A DNA stretch of 42,091 nt from NCBI GenBank assembly GCA_015057445.1, contig SVEI01000017.1:1-42091 (forward strand), in the 5' to 3' direction. Within the stretch, counting starts at the first letter, position 1; each line of letters begins with the position of its first letter. The notes beneath the pieces were generated by a model. That model worked only from the letters and a program-made list of their open reading frames with translations, ran no database searches and was not told where the DNA came from. Of this stretch, positions 33,266-41,361 are shown in pieces. The position numbers and the translations under genes were made by a program. Origin of the DNA: Lachnospiraceae bacterium. GTDB lineage: Bacteria; Bacillota; Clostridia; Lachnospirales; Lachnospiraceae.

Positions 33266-34033
33266 TTAAAACTTAATATTTCTGATGTGCTTTTTTATGC
33301 GTAGAGTATCTTTGAAAACATTGATTATAGTCTTTAATGTCATACGGGATTTTTCTCGGCGTTCTCTACTAAAGTTTAATGTAATAGGCATTTCGATTAT
33401 TTTGCAACCCATCTTTGACGCTGTTGCTAGGATTTCGATGTCAAATGCAAAACCAGTAGTTATCAGGTTCTTGCAAATCGGTTTTATAACATCCTGTTTG
33501 AATACTTTTATTCCTGTTTGAGTATCTTTGATTTTTAGATTAAACAACATCTTAAGCATAATATAATATCCCATACTCATGATGCGCCTTATAATAGGAT
33601 AATGTAGCTTAGAATCCTTGTGTAATTTTGAACCTATTGCAACCTGTGCGTCAAAAAGCTTTAAATCATTTATGAAGTCCTTTAGCATAATGGGTGGTAA
33701 TTCTAAATCTGAGTCTAAAAATGCAACATATTCGCCATTTGCATATTCCACACCTTCTTTGATTGCTCCACCCTTGCCTTTGTTTTTAGAGTAGGAAATG
33801 TATTGGATGTGGGAGTTAATGTTAGATGCTTCGGCGATTTTTTTTGCTGTTTCGTCGGAACTTCCATCATTTACTGCTATTATAGAAAAATCATCCTGAA
33901 AAGATGCAATGATTTCTGCTGCTTTAAGTAGGTTTTCTGTTATGTGTTCTGCTTCATTGTAAGCGGGCATAACAACTACCAACTGATATTTTTTTGTTCT
34001 GTCTTTAATTGACGTAATAAAATTTTCGCTCAT
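33266..34033 (-). CDS. GT2 glycosyltransferase, polyprenyl-phosphate glucose/mannose synthase-like
   Basis: A 255-residue soluble GT2 enzyme of the DPM1/ALG5 type. Motifs are VVVMPAYNEAEHITENL, IIAVNDGSSDETA, SKNKGKGGAIKEGVEYANG, FLDSDLELPP, the GYYIMLKMLFNLKIKDTQTGIKVF stretch (shown here in two parts, with DTQTGIKVF characteristic) and FAFDIEILATASKMG. Such enzymes move a sugar from a nucleotide sugar to a polyprenyl phosphate. It has no C-terminal membrane segments. The start at 34033 has GGGAG 8 bases upstream; the frame to 34063 does not. Its operon partner makes a UDP sugar, so undecaprenyl-phosphate glucose is a reasonable product. Confidence 0.85.
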   Translation of the reverse strand: MSENFITSIKDRTKKYQLVVVMPAYNEAEHITENLLKAAEIIASFQDDFSIIAVNDGSSDETAKKIAEASNINSHIQYISYSKNKGKGGAIKEGVEYANGEYVAFLDSDLELPPIMLKDFINDLKLFDAQVAIGSKLHKDSKLHYPIIRRIMSMGYYIMLKMLFNLKIKDTQTGIKVFKQDVIKPICKNLITTGFAFDIEILATASKMGCKIIEMPITLNFSRERREKSRMTLKTIINVFKDTLRIKKHIRNIKF

Positions 34034-34148
34034 AGTAATTGCTCCCGATACGGCATAGTGCATATGCCAATAATTGAATAGTATATCACAGAAAAATAAT
34101 AATTACAATGCTACAGAGAACTGTAAAAAAGATGTGAGTTGGGGGAAA

Positions 34149-34165
34149 TGTTACACAAATGTTAC
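34149..34165 (+). promoter_or_regulatory. WalR-like direct repeat upstream of the LCP gene
   Basis: TGTTAC-N5-TGTTAC (34149-34154 and 34160-34165) matches the WalR/YycF box consensus TGTWAH-N5-TGTWAH exactly; a third similar half-site TGTAAA is at 34172-34177. It lies about 110 bases before ATG 34277, with possible -10 TATTAT near 34208. PhoP boxes are related, so a PhoP-type regulator is an alternative. Confidence 0.5.
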
Positions 34166-34276
34166 ATAAAATGTAAATATAGGTTGTTTTTTTTAGTCGA
34201 ATAGGGTATTATATCAAAGTGGAAAATGAAAATAATGTTTTTTTATGATGAAATATAGATGGATGGAAGGATAATT

Positions 34277-35365
34277 ATGAGTAAGAAGAAAAAGAAAAAC
34301 CCTAATTTGAAATGGGGAATAGCTCTTATAGTAGAGATATTTATATTAGCATTTATGATAGTGGGATATGCTGCATTTTGGGCTAATGAGAAGCTTAATG
34401 CCATACAATATAATGAGATAGAAGAAGAGAACATTTTAAAGAATGATGGTGCCAATGATGATCAGAAGGGATATAAGACCATAGCCCTTTTCGGAATAGA
34501 CTCACGAAGTAATGATTCTATGAAAGAGGGAAATCGAAGTGATACCATTATGATCGCCAGCATAAATCAAGAAACTCATGAAGTTAAGATTGTATCTGTA
34601 TATAGAGATACTATTCTCGAAATTGCTGATGGTAGCGGTATTACTACAAAGGTTAATGCGGCGTATGCTTATGGTGGTCCGGAGCTTGCGATTAATACGT
34701 TAAATACCAACTTGGATCTTGAGATAACAGATTTTGTTACAGTAAACTTCCTTGCACTTAGCAAGACAATTGATAATTTGGGTGGAGTGGTAATTCACGT
34801 AGAGGATAATGAACTTCAAGCGCTTAATGCATGTATAACAGAGCAGATTAACGTTACAGGAATTTATTCAGAAGGTGTGTTTACTACAGGCGATGTTTTG
34901 CTTAATGGTACTCAGGCTACAGCATATGCAAGAATCAGAAACACAGACCAGGGTGATATAACTAGAACTGAAAGACAAAGAGATGTTTTAGGTAAGATGC
35001 TTTCTAAGGCAAAAACTGCAGATATGGATACATTAGAGAATATTATAGATGAGGTATTCCCAAATGTGTGTACAAGTATTTCTAAGGATGAGATTCTTTC
35101 GTTAGCAAAGGCTCTTTTAGAATATGAGATGGGACCATCTGTTGGATTCCCACTTGCACAGATTCCATATGATCATCCATCAAAGGGCTCTATTCTTGTG
35201 CCTGCAGATTTAAATACTAACGTAAGTGTTTTACATGAATTCTTATTTGGAACACAGAATTATATGCCAACACAGACAGTACAGAACATAAGCGCAAAGA
35301 TTCAAACAGAGACAGGAATATGGGCTGAAGATATAGATTTAAATGCAATTTTATCAGGACAATAG
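34277..35365 (+). CDS. LytR-CpsA-Psr (LCP) family wall-polymer ligase
   Basis: A 362-residue membrane-anchored enzyme. A Lys-rich cytoplasmic start (residues 1-12) and a single membrane segment (about 13-37) are followed by the extracellular LCP domain (about 70-270): ALFGIDSRSND, NRSDTIMIASINQETHEVKIVSVYRDT, KVNAAYAYGGPELAINTLN, FVTVNFLALSKTIDNLGGVVIHV and ARIRNTDQGDITRTERQR, which contain the conserved Asp and Arg residues for pyrophosphate binding. LCP proteins attach teichoic acids or capsules to peptidoglycan. ATG 34277 follows GGAAGGA. It would be the final step for the polymer made at 21-29 kb, an inference from proximity. A WalR-like box and a terminator frame the gene. Confidence 0.93.
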   Translation: MSKKKKKNPNLKWGIALIVEIFILAFMIVGYAAFWANEKLNAIQYNEIEEENILKNDGANDDQKGYKTIALFGIDSRSNDSMKEGNRSDTIMIASINQETHEVKIVSVYRDTILEIADGSGITTKVNAAYAYGGPELAINTLNTNLDLEITDFVTVNFLALSKTIDNLGGVVIHVEDNELQALNACITEQINVTGIYSEGVFTTGDVLLNGTQATAYARIRNTDQGDITRTERQRDVLGKMLSKAKTADMDTLENIIDEVFPNVCTSISKDEILSLAKALLEYEMGPSVGFPLAQIPYDHPSKGSILVPADLNTNVSVLHEFLFGTQNYMPTQTVQNISAKIQTETGIWAEDIDLNAILSGQ

Positions 35366-35368
35366 GTT

Positions 35369-35405
35369 AAAAAGTCTTTCAATGTATGTTGAAAGACTTT
35401 TTTTG
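35369..35405 (+). terminator. Terminator after the LCP gene
   Basis: AAAAAGTCTTTCAA (35369-35382) pairs with TTGAAAGACTTTTT (35389-35402), followed by more T. Confidence 0.95.
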
Positions 35406-35437
35406 TCGAAATTTATAGAAAAATCCAAATATTTTTG

Positions 35438-35466
35438 TTGATTTTATCGCAGTAAAAGTTTAAGAT
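35438..35466 (+). promoter_or_regulatory. Promoter of the prepilin gene
   Basis: TTGATT (35438-35443), 17 bases, TAAGAT (35461-35466). It directly follows the previous terminator. A G-rich run lies at 35474-35479. Confidence 0.5.
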
Positions 35467-35503
35467 GTAAACAGGGGGGACAAGTGAAAAGGAAGGTGCT
35501 TTT

Positions 35504-36130
35504 ATGGCGAAAAAAAAGGGTGTTAGCAACAAAGGTTTTTCTTTGGTGGAACTTATCATCGTAATTGCAATTATGGCCATTTTGGCTGGAGCAATTGCCC
35601 CTGCAGTCATAAGATATATCAGAAAAGCTAGAGCTTCTAGGGCTACTGATGAGGCTAGAACTATAGTACAGGCGGTGGAATCTGGATTAGCAACAAAGGC
35701 AGGAGAAGATGCGCCACTGGTATATAATAATACATTTACAAATTCAGACGGAAGAGATATGTCTGTAGGTTTGATTACCAATTGGATGCTCAGTGAGACA
35801 CAGGCGGGAACAGTTGTGGATGAAACAAATCCACAGTACTCCAACTATTTGATATGTATCGAAATATTGGAGAATCTGTCATCCTCATCGGACCATACCT
35901 ATAAGTTCTTTAATTTTAGCGGAAACAATAATAATCCCATAGATATGAATTGCGCGCAATTCGCTGCCACATATCCAGATTGTCCAGGTGTAATTATTGC
36001 CTACTCTTCTAATGGTAAAGTGGTTATGTTGGAGTATTATAATTATGGATGTCTTATTCATTATGAAAATAATGAATATACATATTACGAGAAGGAAGAA
36101 GAATTTATATCATCTGACAGATTAAGATAG
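35504..36130 (+). CDS. Type IV prepilin-like protein (orphan)
   Basis: A 208-residue protein with a classical type III signal: basic leader MAKKKGVSNKG, cleavage expected after Gly11, then FSLVELIIVIAIMAILAGAIAP with Glu at position 5 of the mature protein. The first helix continues to about residue 60 (IRYIRKARASRATDEARTIVQAVESG), followed by a globular domain with Cys at about 125, 147, 155 and 184 that may form disulphides. Other pilus genes (ATPase, platform, prepilin peptidase) are absent from the window, so assembly must depend on machinery elsewhere. It starts at ATG 35504 behind GGAAGG and is closed by a perfect terminator. Confidence 0.88.
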   Translation: MAKKKGVSNKGFSLVELIIVIAIMAILAGAIAPAVIRYIRKARASRATDEARTIVQAVESGLATKAGEDAPLVYNNTFTNSDGRDMSVGLITNWMLSETQAGTVVDETNPQYSNYLICIEILENLSSSSDHTYKFFNFSGNNNNPIDMNCAQFAATYPDCPGVIIAYSSNGKVVMLEYYNYGCLIHYENNEYTYYEKEEEFISSDRLR

Positions 36131-36171
36131 AAAAACAAAAGTCACATCCTTAGGATGTGACTTTTGTTTTT
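36131..36171. terminator. Bidirectional terminator between prepilin and PFK genes
   Basis: Perfect 20-base arms (36131-36150 and 36152-36171), with a one-base centre by sequence and a real RNA loop of about 4 to 5 bases. The stop codon of the minus-strand gene lies at its edge. Confidence 0.95.
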
Positions 36172-37393
36172 AAGAAGTAAGATGGCTTATGTCAGGGTAA
36201 TTAGGTATACCGTCTACGTAAGAAATCGTTACTTCTCCTGTGACAAGAGGTTTTAGATAGGTGAGCATATCTTCGGTTACATCGTTACCTTCCTTATTTA
36301 TCCATTCTCTTGGTACAGATTTTGCTTGATTAGCAATATTTATTACTGGAGAATGTGAAATTTCATATTGGTATGGTTGGTTACTTGTACGAGTGATTAT
36401 GGTCATAAACTCACTGTAACCATCTGCAACAAATTCAACTGCCTTTTTACCTAGAAGAAAGGCTTCATCTATATCGGTTTTTGCTGCCATATGTGCAGCA
36501 CTTCTTTGAAGAACATTTATCTCTACTGAACGAACTTTAACGCCTAGCTTTGAACTTACAAGATTTTCTAAATACTTTCCTGTTCCACTAAGTTGAGCAT
36601 GTCCAAATTTGTCTGCAACGGCGCTAGTGGCTGAAATATAATTGCCATCCTTGTCATGAATTCCCTCAGAGACTGCAACTATAACATTTTTCTTAACTGG
36701 TAGTAACGTTTTAATATTCTCTATAAATTGATCTTCATCAAAATTGGTTTCTGGAAGGTATATAAGATGCGGTGCCTCGCTAAACGATGTTCTTGCAAGG
36801 GCTGACGCAGCAGTAAGCCAACCTGCATCTCGACCCATTATCTCCACTATTAAAACACTTTGTATATCGTAAATATATGTGTCATATGCCATTTCTCTCA
36901 TGGATGTTGCTATGTATTTTGCGGCGGAACCAAAACCTGGAGTATGATCAGTAACAACTAAATCGTTGTCTATAGTTTTAGGAATTCCTGCGATTAGTAT
37001 GTCACTACCAATTTCTTTGGCATACTTGGAAAGTTTATCTACTGTATCCATAGAATCATTACCGCCGATATAGAAGAACGCTCCAATATTCATCTCTTTA
37101 AATGTGTTAAAGATTGTCTGGTATGTATCTTTATCTGCAGCCACATCAGGAAGTTTAAATCTACAGGATCCAAGATACATTGCAGGAGAGTAAGAAAGAC
37201 TTTTAATGAATTCCTCAGAACTATCTGACAAATCCAGGAAATTATTTCTTAATACTCCTTGTATTCCATGGACAGAACCGTAGATTTTGTCGAATTTGTC
37301 GCATTTTATAACACCGTCTATTACTCCGGCTAAAGATGCGTTAATGGCCACTGTTGGTCCACCTGACTGGGCTACAATACAGTTTTTTTTCAT
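36170..37393 (-). CDS. Phosphofructokinase, probably PPi-dependent
   Basis: A 407-residue enzyme of the PFK family that phosphorylates fructose 6-phosphate. Two sites tell PPi from ATP enzymes: YIGGNDSMD at residues 108-116 has Asp where ATP enzymes have Gly (GGDGS), and IPKTIDNDL at 137-145 has Lys where ATP enzymes have Gly (PGTIDND). Both point to pyrophosphate as the donor, making a reversible step. EIMGRDAGWLTAASAL and VSEGIHDKDG are also typical. The length, longer than 320-residue ATP-PFKs, fits this clade. The start at 37393 has GAGG on the minus strand. It is a single-gene unit. Confidence 0.9.
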   Translation of the reverse strand: MKKNCIVAQSGGPTVAINASLAGVIDGVIKCDKFDKIYGSVHGIQGVLRNNFLDLSDSSEEFIKSLSYSPAMYLGSCRFKLPDVAADKDTYQTIFNTFKEMNIGAFFYIGGNDSMDTVDKLSKYAKEIGSDILIAGIPKTIDNDLVVTDHTPGFGSAAKYIATSMREMAYDTYIYDIQSVLIVEIMGRDAGWLTAASALARTSFSEAPHLIYLPETNFDEDQFIENIKTLLPVKKNVIVAVSEGIHDKDGNYISATSAVADKFGHAQLSGTGKYLENLVSSKLGVKVRSVEINVLQRSAAHMAAKTDIDEAFLLGKKAVEFVADGYSEFMTIITRTSNQPYQYEISHSPVINIANQAKSVPREWINKEGNDVTEDMLTYLKPLVTGEVTISYVDGIPNYPDISHLTS

Positions 37394-37473
37394 AATTTGA
37401 TATACCTCGTTTGTTGAATTTTAGAATATTCATTAGAATAGCATATAAATTATAAATTAGCTACATAAAAATA

Positions 37474-37522
37474 TTGAAAAAAGCATAGAATTATTATATA
37501 ATTAAATCACTAAATAGTGATT
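37474..37522 (+). promoter_or_regulatory. Strong promoter of the 6S RNA gene
   Basis: TTGAAA (37474-37479), 17 bases, TATAAT (37497-37502), a nearly ideal housekeeping promoter. The inverted repeat AATCACT-AAAT-AGTGATT (37505-37522) spans the expected start site and could be an operator or the first hairpin of the transcript. Confidence 0.75.
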
Positions 37523-37529
37523 TGGTTAT

Positions 37530-37706
37530 ATGTCTGGGATGTCCGATATGACCTGATATTTTGAACCTACAAAACTTTAAAAGGGATTCCTATATCTACA
37601 AGTGGATGTCAGGCCTCCTTTGTCAGTGGAAGGCAGAAGCTTGTGTGCGGTCGCCCACCTAGCTACGCTAGGAGTCAAAATTCAGGAAACGGCATTTCGG
37701 ATATAA
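37530..37706 (+). ncRNA. ssrS: 6S RNA
   Basis: About 177 bases with the rod shape of 6S RNA, which binds the housekeeping RNA polymerase and imitates an open promoter. A closing stem pairs TCCGA (37542-37546) with TCGGA (37697-37701), and CCTGATATTTTGA (37552-37564) with TCAAAATTCAGG (37675-37686, one unpaired base). Then comes an open central bubble with, on the 3' side, the small hairpin CCTAGC/GCTAGG (37658-37663, 37667-37672) common in Firmicutes 6S RNAs, and a terminal stem around GGCCTCC and GGAAGGC. A strong promoter precedes it. The stretch from GTGTGCGGTCGCCCACC onward also looks familiar from clostridial 6S RNAs. The exact ends are uncertain; the transcript may begin near 37509. Confidence 0.75.
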
Positions 37707-37715
37707 AGCATAAGC

Positions 37716-37843
37716 GACGAGCTATGCACGCATAACAAAAAGCGTATGCACAAGTTTACTTGTATGCATACGCTTTTTGTTATGCGTATACAGCGATTGC
37801 GATGATACCTGTCCATGTGTGCATGGGCAGGGCATGGCTCGTC
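37716..37843 (+). other. Three-way-junction hairpin element after 6S RNA
   Basis: An outer stem GACGAGCTATGC/GCATGGCTCGTC (37716-37727, 37832-37843, one G-U) encloses two hairpins: a 58-base, nearly perfect one (21-base perfect arms 37729-37749 and 37766-37786, continued by ACAAGT/ACTTGT) and a shorter one (CCTGTCCATG region, 37808-37831). T-rich DNA follows. The long hairpin has a T-run in its right arm and may end the 6S transcript, but the closed three-way design goes beyond a terminator. The rest of this 543-base gene-free stretch (37394-37936) holds the 6S gene and two promoters. Confidence 0.55.
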
Positions 37844-37873
37844 AATTTTAATATTATTTTCCTTATCACCTTG

Positions 37874-37902
37874 TTGACACAAAAAAATGGATATGAGATA
37901 AT
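37874..37902 (+). promoter_or_regulatory. glyA promoter
   Basis: TTGACA (37874-37879), 17 bases, GATAAT (37897-37902), just downstream of the three-way hairpin element. The leader is only about 28 bases, leaving no room for a riboswitch. Confidence 0.75.
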
Positions 37903-37936
37903 AAGCGAAGTATGAAAAAACGGAGGAATTTATAAA

Positions 37937-39172
37937 ATGTATAGTTTTGAAGAAGTATCAACATTAGATCCACAGATAGCTGATGCTATGAATGCTGAGA
38001 TTGCAAGACAGAACGATAATATAGAGCTTATTGCGTCTGAGAATATTGTTTCAAAAGCAGTTATGGCGGCTATGGGAAGTCCGCTTACTAACAAGTATGC
38101 GGAAGGATACCCAGGTAAGAGATACTATGGTGGTTGTGAGCATGTAGACGTAGTAGAGCAACTTGCAATTGATAGAGCGAAGGAGCTTTTTGGATGTGAG
38201 TACGCAAACGTTCAGCCACACTCAGGAGCTCAGGCTAATATGGCTGTATTCTTTGCTATTATGGAGCCAGGTGATACATTTATGGGTATGAATTTAGCTC
38301 ATGGTGGTCATCTTACTCACGGTTCACCTGTTAATATGTCAGGTAAGTATTTTAACATTGTTCCTTATGGAGTTAATGATGATGGATTTATTGATTATGA
38401 TGAGGTAGAGAGAATTGCTAAGGAATGTAAGCCAAAGCTTATTGTAGCTGGAGCTTCTGCTTACGCAAGAGCAATTGATTTTAAGAGATTTAGAGAAATT
38501 GCTGATTCAGTTGGTGCAGTGCTTATGGTAGATATGGCTCATATCGCAGGTCTTGTTGCTGCAGGACAGCACGAGAGTCCAATCCCATACGCTCATGTTA
38601 CAACAACAACTACTCACAAGACCCTTAGAGGACCACGTGGTGGTATGATTTTATCAAGTAATGAGGTTAATGAGAAGTATAACTTCAATAAGGCAGTGTT
38701 CCCAGGAATTCAGGGTGGACCACTTATGCACGTAATCGCTGCAAAGGCAGTTTGCTTTAAGGAAGCATTGTCAGATGAGTATAAGGCTTATCAGGCACAG
38801 GTTGTTAAGAATGCTGCAGCACTTTCTAAGGCGCTTATTGAGAGAGGTTTCAACATAGTATCTGGTGGTACTGACAATCACCTTATGCTTGTGGATTTAC
38901 AGAATCTTGAACTTACTGGTAAAGAAGTAGAGAAGCTTCTAGATACAGTACATATTACATGTAATAAGAACACAGTACCTAACGATCCTAAGTCACCTTT
39001 CGTAACAAGTGGTATAAGACTTGGTACACCAGCAATTACAACAAGAGGTGCTAAGGAAGAAGATATGATTACCATTGCAGACGCTATTAAGGCTGCTGTT
39101 ATAGACAAGGATAATGATAAGGCTATGGCTTTGGTTAAGAGCATAACTGACAAGTATCCTTTATATGCATAA
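37937..39172 (+). CDS. glyA: Serine hydroxymethyltransferase
   Basis: A 411-residue PLP enzyme that interconverts serine and glycine while loading one-carbon units on tetrahydrofolate. It starts [15 protein letters not shown] near residue 30, then [50 protein letters not shown], and [15 protein letters not shown] with the PLP-binding Lys228. The C-terminal [21 protein letters not shown] is also standard, and the length is normal. ATG 37937 follows CGGAGGAA. It has its own promoter and terminator and so is a single-gene unit. Confidence 0.97.
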   Translation: MYSFEEVSTLDPQIADAMNAEIARQNDNIELIASENIVSKAVMAAMGSPLTNKYAEGYPGKRYYGGCEHVDVVEQLAIDRAKELFGCEYANVQPHSGAQANMAVFFAIMEPGDTFMGMNLAHGGHLTHGSPVNMSGKYFNIVPYGVNDDGFIDYDEVERIAKECKPKLIVAGASAYARAIDFKRFREIADSVGAVLMVDMAHIAGLVAAGQHESPIPYAHVTTTTTHKTLRGPRGGMILSSNEVNEKYNFNKAVFPGIQGGPLMHVIAAKAVCFKEALSDEYKAYQAQVVKNAAALSKALIERGFNIVSGGTDNHLMLVDLQNLELTGKEVEKLLDTVHITCNKNTVPNDPKSPFVTSGIRLGTPAITTRGAKEEDMITIADAIKAAVIDKDNDKAMALVKSITDKYPLYA

Positions 39173-39179
39173 TTAGTTT

Positions 39180-39215
39180 TAGAGGGCTGCCAATTGATTT
39201 GAGCAGCCCTTTAAA
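39180..39215 (+). terminator. glyA terminator
   Basis: AGAGGGCTGC (39181-39190) pairs with GCAGCCCTTT (39203-39212; last pairs imperfect), followed by a mixed T/A run. Between it and ftsH (39216-39367) is AT-rich DNA with a TATAAT at 39271-39276 but no clear -35. Confidence 0.85.
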
Positions 39216-39367
39216 TTTAAAAAATACGAAAATTGGATGATTGAGGTGTTTTTATTACCCTTATTTTAGATATAATAAATTATGTAGGTTGTAAAGATAA
39301 ATATATTGGAATGGATAATAGGTTTGTATGATGATGCTTACCTAGACTGATATGGAATGGAGATAGT

Positions 39368-41332
39368 ATGAAAGATAGTGACAACAAAAAGAATGGTTTG
39401 AATAATTCCAATGATGGTGACAATAATCAGGGTGGAAAACCTAATGGTGGCAAGAAAAAAACTAATATGATAGTTCTTTTCTTGGCATTGGCATTGACTT
39501 TTGTGTTCTGGCAGGGAATACACGCATTTATGAATGCTGGTGTGGAAGAAATACCATATAGTCAATTCCTTGTTATGATAGAGGAAGGAAATGTATCAGA
39601 AGTTGAAATTTATGGTAATGAGATTACTTTTAAACCTGTAAAGGAAACAAACTCCGTGCAGGAGACTATATATAAAGCGGTGCGTGCAGATGATTACAAT
39701 ATAGTTGAAAGATTGCACGAGGCGGGTATAGAGTTTGAACAAATAGACGAAGGTGGAAGTGTTATATTTTCGACTATAATGTCTTATGTGATTATGATTG
39801 GTGCGTTTTACATTCTTATGATGCTTCTTATGAGGGGTAAAAATGGAATGTTTGGAGTGGGAAAAACCAACGCAAAGATGTATGATGTGGAGGATTCTAC
39901 AGGAGTTACCTTTGACGATGTGGCAGGCCAGGAAGAGGCAAAGGAGTCCCTTACAGAGTTGGTGGATTTTCTTCATAAACCGGAAAAATATGTAGAGATA
40001 GGAGCAAAGCTACCTAGAGGAGCCTTGCTTGTAGGTCCTCCAGGAACAGGTAAGACTCTCCTTGCCAAAGCTGTAGCTGGAGAGGCAAAGGTGCCATTTT
40101 TCTCTCTTTCAGGCTCTGAATTTGTAGAGCTTTACGTTGGTATGGGTGCAAAGCGAGTTAGAGAGCTATTTGAAAAGGCAAACAAGATGTCTCCGTGCAT
40201 TATATTTATAGACGAGATTGATGCTATAGGTAGAAGTAGAGATACAAGACATTCTGGAGGAGACTCAGAGAGAGAACAGACCTTAAATCAGCTTTTATCA
40301 GAGATGGATGGATTTGATAATTCGAAGGGAATAGTTGTTCTTGCAGCTACCAACAGACCTGAGGTTCTTGATAAAGCTCTTCTTAGACCAGGTAGATTTG
40401 ACAGAAGAATAGTAGTATCTAAGCCTGATGTAAAGGGAAGAATTGATACTCTCAAAGTACATTCAAAGAATGTAAAAATGGATGAAACAGTGGACTTTAA
40501 AGAACTTGCACTTGCTACTGCAGGGGCGGTAGGGGCAGACCTTGCCAATATAATTAATGAAGGAGCTCTTATGGCAGTTAGAAAGGGCAGGGAATTTGTT
40601 TCTCAGAAGGATTTGCTTGAGTCCGTAGAGGTGGTATTTGCAGGTAAGGAGAAGAAAGAAAAATTACTTACGCCAAAGGAAAAGAAAATAGTGGCTTACC
40701 ACGAGGTTGGTCATGCTCTAGTGGCTGCCCTTCAGAAAAATACCCTTCCTATTCAGAGAATAACCATAGTACCAAGAACAACGGGAGCACTTGGCTATGT
40801 ATGGCAAGTGCCAGAGGAAGAAAAGCAGCTGGAAAGCAAGGTTGAACTTGAGGAAGAAATAGTGATTTGCCTTGCAGGTAGAGCTGCAGAGGAATTAAAA
40901 TTTGATTCTGTTACAACAGGTGCATCAAATGATATCGAAAAGGCGACAAACATAGCAAGAACAATGATTACTATGTATGGTATGTCTGATAAATTCGGAA
41001 TGGTGCAATTAGAAGGAATAACAGGAGAGTATCTTGACAGAAGAAGAGTTCTTAATTGTTCATCAGAGACGGAAACGTTGGTAGATGCAGAAGTGAAGAA
41101 CATGATTAAGGAATCTTATGAGAAGGCTTTGATGCTTCTTAAGAATAATATGTCAACTTTAGAAGCAATTGCAGATGTTCTTATAGAAAAAGAAAACCTT
41201 ACAGGCCAAGAGTTTATGGAGCTTTTTGAAAAGTATAATGGAACTATACTTAAAGTTTCCGAAAATGTTATCGATTTAGATAAAGATAACAAAGAAGATT
41301 CAGAGGAACATAATCAGTTGGTTGAAGAATAG
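39368..41332 (+). CDS. ftsH: ATP-dependent zinc metalloprotease FtsH
   Basis: A 654-residue membrane AAA+ protease that degrades misfolded membrane proteins and short-lived regulators. An Asn/Gly/Lys-rich cytoplasmic start (residues 1-33) leads to membrane segment 1 (about 34-54), a short external domain (55-130) and membrane segment 2 (about 136-158). The AAA domain has Walker A GPPGTGKT, Walker [12 protein letters not shown], the pore-region sequence [17 protein letters not shown] and [20 protein letters not shown]. The protease site is HEVGH at residues 445-449. The pore segment differs from the more usual FVEMFVGVGASRVRDLF, as in a paralogue found in many Clostridia, so this may be a second FtsH. 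ATG 39368 follows GGAGA. Confidence 0.96.
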   Translation: MKDSDNKKNGLNNSNDGDNNQGGKPNGGKKKTNMIVLFLALALTFVFWQGIHAFMNAGVEEIPYSQFLVMIEEGNVSEVEIYGNEITFKPVKETNSVQETIYKAVRADDYNIVERLHEAGIEFEQIDEGGSVIFSTIMSYVIMIGAFYILMMLLMRGKNGMFGVGKTNAKMYDVEDSTGVTFDDVAGQEEAKESLTELVDFLHKPEKYVEIGAKLPRGALLVGPPGTGKTLLAKAVAGEAKVPFFSLSGSEFVELYVGMGAKRVRELFEKANKMSPCIIFIDEIDAIGRSRDTRHSGGDSEREQTLNQLLSEMDGFDNSKGIVVLAATNRPEVLDKALLRPGRFDRRIVVSKPDVKGRIDTLKVHSKNVKMDETVDFKELALATAGAVGADLANIINEGALMAVRKGREFVSQKDLLESVEVVFAGKEKKEKLLTPKEKKIVAYHEVGHALVAALQKNTLPIQRITIVPRTTGALGYVWQVPEEEKQLESKVELEEEIVICLAGRAAEELKFDSVTTGASNDIEKATNIARTMITMYGMSDKFGMVQLEGITGEYLDRRRVLNCSSETETLVDAEVKNMIKESYEKALMLLKNNMSTLEAIADVLIEKENLTGQEFMELFEKYNGTILKVSENVIDLDKDNKEDSEEHNQLVEE

Positions 41333-41361
41333 ACAGTTGATAGTACGGGAGATGAATACTA

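Noticed and set aside
35484-35560. GTG-started leader peptide before the prepilin gene
   Set aside because: The GTG after the G-rich run opens a frame overlapping the prepilin start, but it has no protein-like features, and the prepilin has its own good ribosome site.
37530-37936. Glycine, SAM or folate riboswitch before glyA
   Set aside because: The conserved structure fits 6S RNA and is separated from glyA by another hairpin element and by a separate glyA promoter that leaves a leader of only about 28 bases.
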